From NCBI RefSeq assembly GCF_020966755.1, contig NZ_JAJKFT010000004.1, positions 1,612,001 to 1,676,000 of the forward strand: DNA of 64,000 nucleotides, read 5' to 3'. Of the stretch, positions 55,401 to 64,000 are shown piece after piece (position 1 is the stretch's first letter; each line of letters begins with the position of its first letter). A program made the translations under genes and the position numbers. The stretch is from Blastopirellula sediminis. GTDB taxonomy: Bacteria > Planctomycetota > Planctomycetia > Pirellulales > Pirellulaceae. A model generated the notes under the pieces. That model had not been told where the DNA came from. It was given only the letters and a program-made list of their open reading frames with translations, and searched no databases.

Positions 55401-56301
55401 TATTCAAAACGCCGCCGCCACCAAAACGCGGGCAGCGCTGGCCAGATTGACTTCCGGTCAACATCGGTTTGAAGATCATTTGGATGACGGTTCGCCGATC
55501 GTCGTGCAGATAGAGATCGCCGGCGATGCGGCGGTGATTGACTTTACGGGAACGGGGCCTGTGCTGCCGGGCAACTTGAACGCCAATCGGGCGATCGTCA
55601 CCGCGGCGGTGATGTACTGTTTGCGCTCGCTGCTTGACGAAGACATTCCGCTGAACCAGGGAGTGCTGGAGCCAGTCGAGATACGTCTGCCGGAGTGCTT
55701 CTTGAATCCTCCCTTTCTGGGCGAACCGGAAAAGTGTGCGGCGGTCGCCGGCGGTAATGTCGAAACTTCGCAGCGCGTCGTCGACGTGCTGCTGGGCGCT
55801 TTGCAACTCGCCGCGGCGAGCCAAGGGACGATGAACAACTTCAGTTTCGGCGACGCGACGTTCGGCTATTACGAAACGATCTGCGGCGGCGCGGGCGCCA
55901 CTCCGCAGACCGACGGCGCTTCGGCGGTCCATACGCATATGACGAATACGCGAATGACCGACGTCGAAGTCTTTGAATTGCGTTTTCCTGCGCGTGTGCG
56001 GCGATTTGCGATTCGCCGCGGTTCCGGGGGCGCCGGTCTACACCGCGGCGGCGACGGCGTTGTGCGGGAGATCGAGTTCCTGCGGCCGATGACCGGTTCG
56101 CTGCTCACGCAGCGCCGCGGACCTTATCCGCCGTACGGCCTGTTCGGCGGCGAGCCTGGCAAGGTTGGCGAAAACCAATTGCGTCGCGCCGACGGAACGG
56201 TGATCGATCTGCCGGGGATCGCTAGTTTTGAACTAGCGCCAGGCGATATGATTGCGATTCATACGCCTGGAGGCGGCGGTTGGGGTTCAGCAAAAGCGTA
56301 A
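52486..56301 (+). CDS. fused hydantoinase A/B (5-oxoprolinase-type) protein
   Basis: The protein has about 1271 residues. The N-terminal HyuA part has WIDVGGTFTDC and GTTRGTNALLTRTGA, then DMGGTSTDVSRFDG; the HyuB part starts near residue 760 (VLLEIINNQFAAIAEQMGVALQNTSVS) and includes NNPYRGGSHLPDVTVI and the late RRGSGGAGLHRGGDG. Fused A/B proteins of this size hydrolyse 5-oxoproline or hydantoins with ATP. An insertion of roughly 70 residues after the N-terminal motif is unusual. A GTG two codons earlier is an alternative start. Confidence 0.9.
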   Translation: MVKRIEFWIDVGGTFTDCLMRRDGEIRRIKVLSSGKLQGTIGADSSPGAIVDGARRQDPSNVWRGYRLQLLSEQGEPLAARRIVQFDATAGRMTLDRPFDSPPLAGALYLLEGDEEAPLVGMRRLLGLARDEALPAVDVRLGTTRGTNALLTRTGADVGFVTTAGFGDILDIGYQNRPQLFQLNIRKSTSLVRRVVELEERLAADGSVLVPLDEAETESKLSQLYDLGIRSLAITLLHGYRNPEHERQVEAIARRVGFAEVSASHEAAPLIKLVARGDTTVVDAYLNPILRDYVGAIQAALGEGSRLSLLTSAGGLIAAEKFSGKDSILSGPAGGVVGYAAVAQQAGFGKAIGFDMGGTSTDVSRFDGSFERQFETEKAGVRIVAPMMAIETVAAGGGSICDFDGVKLTVGPASAGADPGPACYGCGGPLTVTDINLALGKLQGAQFPFRLDKEAVERRLQEIALKIAATTGQQMTPRELASGFLQIANANIAKAIRTISVAKGYDPRAYALVPFGGAAGQHACAVAELLGIETLISHPDAGILSAVGIGAAVTTRYATRGVYRLLAGSAESLDAVYADLQTEAITQVAAEGIDQAEIECREEIELRYRGLEASLSIAARPFADLAERYHVAHERRYGYCRRQQAIEVVAARVEAIAQEGRDQKGSQPGESYSPEPTGRVPVLFAGSERETPTYQREQLRVGAIIEGPALIAERLATTVIDPGWSAEVWSGGELVMRHHGDSAESHATTIDADVADPVLLEIINNQFAAIAEQMGVALQNTSVSVNVKERLDFSCAIFTGDGDLIANAPHIPVHLGAMGETVKATIAANPQMRRGSAFVTNNPYRGGSHLPDVTVITPVYIGENVASPQFFAASRAHHAEIGGIAAGSMPSGSKTLAEEGVLIDNFQLMCDGVADWEGLEAILRGAKYPSRNVADNLADVAAQVAANQHGRIDLETMVAGYGLPVVEQYARHIQNAAATKTRAALARLTSGQHRFEDHLDDGSPIVVQIEIAGDAAVIDFTGTGPVLPGNLNANRAIVTAAVMYCLRSLLDEDIPLNQGVLEPVEIRLPECFLNPPFLGEPEKCAAVAGGNVETSQRVVDVLLGALQLAAASQGTMNNFSFGDATFGYYETICGGAGATPQTDGASAVHTHMTNTRMTDVEVFELRFPARVRRFAIRRGSGGAGLHRGGDGVVREIEFLRPMTGSLLTQRRGPYPPYGLFGGEPGKVGENQLRRADGTVIDLPGIASFELAPGDMIAIHTPGGGGWGSAKA

Positions 56302-56345
56302 AACGCTGGGCGCCGTTGCCACGTCTGCGTGTTAGTGAGCAATTC

Positions 56346-56423
56346 GGGTGGCACTGCTGGCTTGTCCAGCAGTGTGAACCGGGCACCAATCGCCCACTGC
56401 TGGACAAGCCAGCAGTGCCACCC
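56346..56423. repeat. long palindromic repeat element
   Basis: Two 29-base arms (56346-56374 and 56395-56423) are perfect inverted copies separated by 20 bases. Each arm itself contains a palindrome, CACTGCTGG and CCAGCAGTG around a 5-base loop. The element lies between two converging genes. Its composition matches the dispersed palindromic repeats known from planctomycete genomes and it may also end transcription. Confidence 0.85.
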
Positions 56424-56426
56424 TTG

Positions 56427-56753
56427 TTATTCCAAATTCCGCAAATCAAACTTGCAGCAGCCGAAGTCGAACGAACTGGCCGCTTTGCTTTTCAGGAAGG
56501 CGGGGTTCAGGTCGTAGTAGACGAACTTCCCTTCCTTGTGCGTCGTGACGATCTGCGCGTGGTAGAGAACGCGCAGATGGTGCGACGCGTTGGCGATTTC
56601 CAGTTCCAGAAGCAGTGCGATGTCGCTGACGCTCATCGCCCCTTGTTGCAAGGTGCGAATGATCTGCAAGCGGTGCGGATCGGCCAGCGCCTTCAAGTAG
56701 TTGGCGCAAGCGTCGACGCCGGGAACGTCCGAATCTTCTGGAATTTGCGACAT
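56427..56753 (-). CDS. ArsR-family winged-helix regulator
   Basis: The 108-residue protein has the ArsR fold: LKALADPHRLQIIRTLQQG, the recognition helix ANASHHLRVLYHAQIV and the wing EGKFVYYDLNP. The C terminus has an adjacent Cys pair (FGCCKFDL) that could sense metal or thiols. GGAAG precedes the ATG. It probably represses nearby genes, but the target is not evident. Confidence 0.88.
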   Translation of the reverse strand: MSQIPEDSDVPGVDACANYLKALADPHRLQIIRTLQQGAMSVSDIALLLELEIANASHHLRVLYHAQIVTTHKEGKFVYYDLNPAFLKSKAASSFDFGCCKFDLRNLE

Positions 56754-56868
56754 GTCTTCCGCGGCGGTGGATTCTTGACGAAGGGAGTTCGGCGAAAAGA
56801 GCCGAACTTCGACGTTTCAATTATCGACGGCACGTCCTTAATTCACAAGGCGAGCTGCCAGGCCCCCA

Positions 56869-58293
56869 CTACTGCGGATAGGCGGCCGTACCATCTTTCA
56901 AGCTTTGCAGACGATCGGCGATCGCCTTTTGTTCTTGCTTGGTGATATGGCCGGCCGGTTCCGGATAGCGACCTTTGTCGTCGGTCGTTTCTTCCCAGTC
57001 TTGCAGCGCCTTTCGCAACTTGTCCGCTTCGGCGGCGTAGGCCGGAAACTCGATCAAGTTCTTCGTTTCCCACGGATCGTTTTCCAGGTCGTACAGTTCT
57101 TCCTTTGGCTTTTGGGGCTGCATCAGGTAGGCCTGGACGTCGTTCATCTTTCCATCCTGATATAACTGCCACAGGACCGGGCGAATCGGTCGGACCTTTT
57201 CTTCGTAGGCGTGGGTGGTGAAGTAGGGGACTTCGGGCATGTCGTTACGGATGAACTTGTAACGCTTGCCGACGATCGTGCGGCACTTGTCGTAAACTTC
57301 GTCCCAACGATCCCGCGCGGCGAAGACGTACTCCCGCGGCTCGACGCCTTCTTCTAGGAAGGGGCGTCCTTCCATGTAGCTCGGAATCTTCGCGCCGGCG
57401 ACCGCCAAGACTTCGGCGCTCATGTCGATCACGCTGACTAGCTCGTTGCTCTTGGTCCCCGGCTTGATATGACCGGGCCACGAGAAGATCGCTGGGATGC
57501 GAATCCCATCTTCAAAGACAAAACCTTTACCGCGGAAGACGCAGCGGCCATTATCGCCGATGAAGATGATCAGCGTGTTGTCGATCAGGCCTTCCTTCTC
57601 CAGCCTCGCGACAATTTCGCCGACTTGCTCGTCCGCTTTCTCCATCTGATCGAGATAGGTCGCCCAGTCGAGCCGGATCGCCGGATGATCAGGCAGGTAA
57701 GGGGGAAGTGCGACTTTCGCCGGATCGACCGGATCGGCCGATTCCTTGCGATTCTTTTCCCACCAACCGCCGCGATGCGTCACGCCTAGCTGAATGTGAG
57801 CGAAGAAGGGTTGTCCTTCTTTGCGGAACTTCCAGTCGTTACCGTCGAACTGGTCTTCTTTGTCGACAGTGAAGTTGAAGTCAGTTTTCTTGCCGTAACC
57901 GCAGCCGATGGCGCAGTAGTAGCCTTGTTGTTTCAGAAAGTGGGTGATCGGGCGAATCGGTTCCGGCAACTTGCCGATCGTGCTGCGGTGGTGATGGGCG
58001 CCGATCGTCGTTTGGTACATGCCGGTCATCATCGCCGAGCGATTGGTCGAGCAAATCGGCGCCGTGCAGTAGGCCCGCTCCAGTTGCAGCCCACTGGCCG
58101 CCAGTTTATCGATGTTGGGCGTTTGCAGCGCCGGCGTTCCATAGCAGCCAAGATCCGGGCCAATATCTTCGGCCATGATCCAAACGATATTCGGTTTGGC
58201 CGCTTCGTAGGCGACGGCCGGCAGGGCGCCGAAAGTCACGCTGCCGAGCAACGCGAGTGCGCAACGGAGGAAGTCGAATCGGCGGTTCGTCAT
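56869..58293 (-). CDS. secreted type I sulfatase
   Basis: From the ATG at 58293 the protein has 474 residues, with a Sec signal peptide ending PAVA. The formylglycine site reads PICSTNRSAMMTG; the third position is Thr rather than the usual Pro or Ala. Metal-ligand regions NIVWIMAEDIGPDLGCYG and TLIIFIGDNGRC are present, as is the KPGTKSNELVSVIDM segment. It should desulfate a polysaccharide or glycan outside the cytoplasm. Many such enzymes occur in marine planctomycetes. Confidence 0.9.
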   Translation of the reverse strand: MTNRRFDFLRCALALLGSVTFGALPAVAYEAAKPNIVWIMAEDIGPDLGCYGTPALQTPNIDKLAASGLQLERAYCTAPICSTNRSAMMTGMYQTTIGAHHHRSTIGKLPEPIRPITHFLKQQGYYCAIGCGYGKKTDFNFTVDKEDQFDGNDWKFRKEGQPFFAHIQLGVTHRGGWWEKNRKESADPVDPAKVALPPYLPDHPAIRLDWATYLDQMEKADEQVGEIVARLEKEGLIDNTLIIFIGDNGRCVFRGKGFVFEDGIRIPAIFSWPGHIKPGTKSNELVSVIDMSAEVLAVAGAKIPSYMEGRPFLEEGVEPREYVFAARDRWDEVYDKCRTIVGKRYKFIRNDMPEVPYFTTHAYEEKVRPIRPVLWQLYQDGKMNDVQAYLMQPQKPKEELYDLENDPWETKNLIEFPAYAAEADKLRKALQDWEETTDDKGRYPEPAGHITKQEQKAIADRLQSLKDGTAAYPQ

Positions 58294-58402
58294 GGAACGA
58301 TCTCGGGGCTGGGACGAGCGAGGTTGGCTGGGTGTTCGTATCATCTTAATCCGAATCGCGTTGATGGACTGTCTCCCATCGATGACGAATCATCCATCCA
58401 CC

Positions 58403-58730
58403 AGCGGTGGACTGGACCGCGGCGCGCATTTTTTTCGAGCGAGTGGACTGGACCACGGCGCGTTTTTTTTGCCGCGGCATGCGAATCTGCCGTAATCTCT
58501 CTCGTCGTCCGGACTTGTGACCTATCACCGGTTTCCAACGAAACGCACCAGGGTTTGCCTATTTTTCCTGGTCTTCTCATCATGTGGACCGCGGCGCTCC
58601 ATTTTTTTTCACGTCCGAGTGGACTGGACCGCGATCAAAAATTTTCTGCCTCAGCGGTCGGTTCGTGATGCGTCCGGAGGCGCCCTGTCCGGAGCGAGTG
58701 GACTGGACCGCTGCCTGTTTTTTTTTTGCG
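58403..58730 (+). repeat. five degenerate GTGGACTGGACCGC-plus-T-tract repeats
   Basis: Five copies of a unit like GAGTGGACTGGACCGC, most followed within a few bases by a run of 7-10 T, start near 58406, 58442, 58582, 58618 and 58697. The third lacks ACTG and the fourth has no long T-run. They lie in the 690-base gap (58294-58980) between divergent sulfatase and PSD1 genes. No gene is convincing there; short frames through the repeats encode SGLDR-like peptides and look fortuitous. Confidence 0.7.
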
Positions 58731-58980
58731 ACCTTGTCCCAGACCAAGGTCGAGAGAAATCGGACGTGCCGGGCGATGATCAGACGCCCGCATCTTGAGG
58801 GGGTAGTTTACCCGAAAATCGACCCTTTTGGCAAGGAAAACCGGGGCTCGGCGGCGCGGCGGAAATGCGGAATTCCACGAGACTTGGGTGAGATTTCGCT
58901 GTAAACTAGAAAACGTCAGAAAATCGCTGATCCTGCCTCTCGCCTCCTTTTCCTCCTCCCTGGTTCAGGCCGCTCGCTTC

Positions 58981-62055
<3,075 letters not shown>

Positions 62056-62086
62056 TTCCACGCGATGTGGAAAGGAAATAGAGACG

Positions 62087-63490
62087 ATGAGCGGTAACGA
62101 GATTTCCCGGCGATGGTTCATGCGGGACTGCGGCGTTGGCCTGGGCGCGATTGCGCTGGCCGATTTGCTGCGCGGCGAAACGTCAGCGGCGACGGTCGAT
62201 CCGCTGGCGGAGAAGAAGCCCCACTTTGCCGGCAAGGCGAAGAACGTCATCTACTTGTTTATGGCTGGCGCGCCGAGCCATCTGGAGATGTTCGACTACA
62301 AGCCGCAGTTGGCGAAGTTCGACGGAACGTTGCCTCCGGCCGACCTGCTGAAAGGTTACCGCGCGGCGTTCATCAATCCAAACTCGAAGCTGCTGGGGCC
62401 GAAGTTCAAGTTCGAAAAGCATGGCCAGTGCGGCGCCGAGATCTCGGAACTGCTACCCCACACGGCGAAGATCGCCGACCAGATGACGATCGTCAAAGCG
62501 ATGAAGACCGACGCGTTCAATCACGCGCCGGCGCAGATCATGATGAACACCGGCTCGACGTTGTTCGGTAAGCCGAGCTTGGGCGCGTGGACGTTGTACG
62601 GGCTTGGCTCGGAGTCGCGCAATCTGCCGGGCTTCGTCGTTTTCAGCTCCGGTAAAAAAGGGCCGAGCGGCGGTTCGAGCAACTGGGGAAGCGGCTTTCT
62701 GCCGACCGTTTATCAAGGGGTGCAGCTTCGCAACGTCGGCGATCCGGTTCTTTATCTTTCGAACCCCAGCGGAATCGACGCCGCCGTGCAACGCGATTCG
62801 CTCGATGCGATCAATCAGCTAAATCAGATGCGGTTAGAGACGACCGGCGATCCGGAAATCGCGACCCGGATCAACTCGTTCGAGATGGCGTACCGGATGC
62901 AATCGAGCGGGCCGGAACTGATGGACGTTTCGTCGGAGCCGCAGCATATTCTCGACATGTACGGAGTCGAGCCTGACAAACCGTCGTTTGCGAAAAACTG
63001 TTTACTGGCGCGACGTTTGATCGAGCGAGGAACGCGGTTCGTGCAGCTCTTCCACGAAGCGTGGGACCAGCATGGCAACTTGAAGAAGGATATCGAAGCG
63101 AACTGCCTGGCGACCGATCAGGCGTGCGCGGCATTGGTGCAAGATCTCAAGCAGCGGGGGATGCTCGACGATACGCTGGTGATTTGGGGGGGCGAATTTG
63201 GACGAACGCCGATGGTGCAAGGGGGAGGCGACGACGGTCGCGACCATCATCCCAATGCGTTCACCATCTGGATGGCCGGCGGCGGAACCAAGCCGGGCGT
63301 TTCGTACGGCGAGACCGACGACTTCGGCTTCAACACGATCAAAGACCAGGTCCACGTGCATGACCTGCACGCAACGATCCTTCACTTGCTTGGCTTCGAC
63401 CACAATCGGCTGTCGGTCAAATTTCAAGGGCTCAGCCAGAAGCTGACCGGCGTCGAGCCGGCCCGCGTGGTGAAGGAAATCTTGGCGTAG
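62087..63490 (+). CDS. DUF1501 protein
   Basis: The 467-residue protein has a Tat-like N terminus (ISRRWFMRDCGVGLGAIALADLL) and the DUF1501 pattern: KNVIYLFMAGAPSHLEMFDYKPQL, NHAPAQIMMNTGS, DTLVIWGGEFGRTPMVQGG and HHPNAFTIWMAGGG, related to alkaline-phosphatase/sulfatase folds. DUF1501 genes almost always follow PSD1-type genes in planctomycetes, as here. The reaction is unknown. Confidence 0.92.
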   Translation: MSGNEISRRWFMRDCGVGLGAIALADLLRGETSAATVDPLAEKKPHFAGKAKNVIYLFMAGAPSHLEMFDYKPQLAKFDGTLPPADLLKGYRAAFINPNSKLLGPKFKFEKHGQCGAEISELLPHTAKIADQMTIVKAMKTDAFNHAPAQIMMNTGSTLFGKPSLGAWTLYGLGSESRNLPGFVVFSSGKKGPSGGSSNWGSGFLPTVYQGVQLRNVGDPVLYLSNPSGIDAAVQRDSLDAINQLNQMRLETTGDPEIATRINSFEMAYRMQSSGPELMDVSSEPQHILDMYGVEPDKPSFAKNCLLARRLIERGTRFVQLFHEAWDQHGNLKKDIEANCLATDQACAALVQDLKQRGMLDDTLVIWGGEFGRTPMVQGGGDDGRDHHPNAFTIWMAGGGTKPGVSYGETDDFGFNTIKDQVHVHDLHATILHLLGFDHNRLSVKFQGLSQKLTGVEPARVVKEILA

Positions 63491-63498
63491 AAAAGGTC

Positions 63499-63565
63499 GT
63501 AGGGCAGGCCGTGGCTGCCGCTCTTCTTGCGGGCGTATTCATTTGGCAGGCACGGCCTGCCCTAC
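63499..63565. repeat. inverted repeat between DUF1501 and the LamG gene
   Basis: Two 21-base arms (63499-63519 and 63545-63565) are inverted copies with one mismatch, built on GTAGGGCAGGCCGTG. The element lies between two converging genes and is similar in style to dispersed planctomycete palindromes; it probably doubles as a terminator. Confidence 0.8.
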
Positions 63566-63569
63566 ATCT

Positions 63570-64000
63570 TTAGAAATTCTTGCCGGCGTCGTAGGCCTGG
63601 CGGATTTCATCGTCGGTGAAGAGTCGCGAGAAGACCCCCATCTCGTCGATGCGACCGCGCAGTTGACGCGAATATTGAACGTCGTCCGGCTTGTCTCCTC
63701 CGGTCATGGCGTAGGCGCCGATCGAACAAGGTCCAAAGCGAACTGGCGTATCGACGTCCCAGATCGCCTGACCGACTTCGACGCCGTTGAGGAAATAGGT
63801 GGAGACCTTCTTCTCGCGATCGAGTCGCGCGGCGACATGGGTCCAGTGGTTCGAAGGAATCGTCTTGGTGGTGGTGATCGCATACGCATCGGCGATGCCG
63901 ACCCGCAGTTCGCCGTTGCGGAGGAGGTTCCAGTGATGCTCGCCGGTCTCGTAGTCGCGCGAGTTGAAGAGGGCCTGGATCGCGTGATCGTAGCGATGGA
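63570..64000 (-). CDS. LamG/concanavalin-like domain protein (partial)
   Basis: The gene runs off the right edge; 143 C-terminal residues are visible. They show a LamG-like jellyroll: NHWTHVAARLDREKKVSTYFLNGVEVGQ, then LRGRIDEMGVFSRLFTDDEIRQAYDAGKNF at the end. In planctomycetes such domains are often fused to FecR-type or signal-peptide regions; this cannot be seen here. It probably binds carbohydrate outside the cytoplasm. Confidence 0.78.
   Translation of the reverse strand, partial: HRYDHAIQALFNSRDYETGEHHWNLLRNGELRVGIADAYAITTTKTIPSNHWTHVAARLDREKKVSTYFLNGVEVGQAIWDVDTPVRFGPCSIGAYAMTGGDKPDDVQYSRQLRGRIDEMGVFSRLFTDDEIRQAYDAGKNF

Noticed and set aside
52540-55938. 1132-codon open frame opposite the hydantoinase gene
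   Set aside because: It mirrors the coding strand of a clear gene with GC-rich codons; the translation shows Arg/Asp/His-rich repeats without any family pattern.
58403-58730. CRISPR array
   Set aside because: Units are degenerate, spacing is irregular (about 35 to 140 bases), most end in T-tracts and no cas gene is near.

Overview
The window comes from a planctomycete, most likely of the Pirellulales (Blastopirellula/Rhodopirellula-like) type. The taxonomic evidence is the right end: a giant PSCyt1/DUF1549/DUF1553 protein next to a DUF1501 protein, a secreted sulfatase, a LamG-type protein, and palindromic repeats of a kind common in this phylum. The centre is a compact, apparently complete molybdenum-nitrogenase (nif) island of about 34 kb. 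Positions and starts were read by hand from the sequence and may be off by a base or two.

Layout. (1) 1-6.9 kb, + strand: a surface-polysaccharide block with two methyltransferases, a WbqC-like protein, a DegT/DnrJ aminotransferase and three glycosyltransferases, mostly overlapping or tightly spaced. (2) 6.9-9.6 kb, - strand: a TPR protein, an ankyrin protein and a SagB-type double nitroreductase, forming an operon behind a sigma54 promoter with a NifA site. (3) 10.2-12.3 kb, +: nifA and a ferritin-like gene. (4) 12.4-18.0 kb, -: nifB, a ferredoxin, an unknown gene and korA-korB (2-oxoacid:ferredoxin oxidoreductase). (5) 18.3-19.2 kb, -: a SIR2-like gene with its own sigma54 promoter. (6) 19.7-29.6 kb, +: nifH, nifD, nifK, nifT, ferredoxin, nafY-like gene, small unknown, nifE, nifN, nifX and a DUF269 gene, closed by a terminator. 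(7) 30.0-33.1 kb, +: a second sigma54 unit with a DUF683 gene, fdxB, a small Cys protein, hesA, a moaD-like gene and moeB with a rhodanese domain. (8) 41.1-33.2 kb, -: nifU, nifS, nifV, nifW, nifZ, modA, modB, modC, a second nafY-like gene and an iscA-type gene. (9) 48.6-41.5 kb, -: glgP, pgm, malQ, rpe and rpiB (glycogen breakdown and pentose phosphate). (10) 48.8-64 kb: ClC transporter, STAS protein, secreted hydrolase, tRNA-Pro(GGG), a fused hydantoinase/5-oxoprolinase, ArsR regulator, sulfatase, and the PSD1/DUF1501 pair.

How it fits together. NifA probably activates at least six sigma54 promoters of the form GG-N10-GC. Five of these have a perfect TGT-N10-ACA upstream site, four of them about 100-125 bp away. 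ModABC would bring in molybdate. NifU, NifS and the IscA-type protein would make Fe-S clusters, and NifB, NifE, NifN, NifX, NafY and NifV would make FeMo-co. NifW, NifZ and NifT assist assembly. KorAB plus several 2[4Fe-4S] ferredoxins are the only obvious electron supply, since nifJ, nifF, rnf and fix genes are absent. No nifL, nifM, nifQ or alternative nitrogenase is visible. The least explained parts are the SagB-ankyrin-TPR operon, the SIR2-like gene and the hesA/moaD/moeB module, all apparently under or within NifA-controlled transcription.
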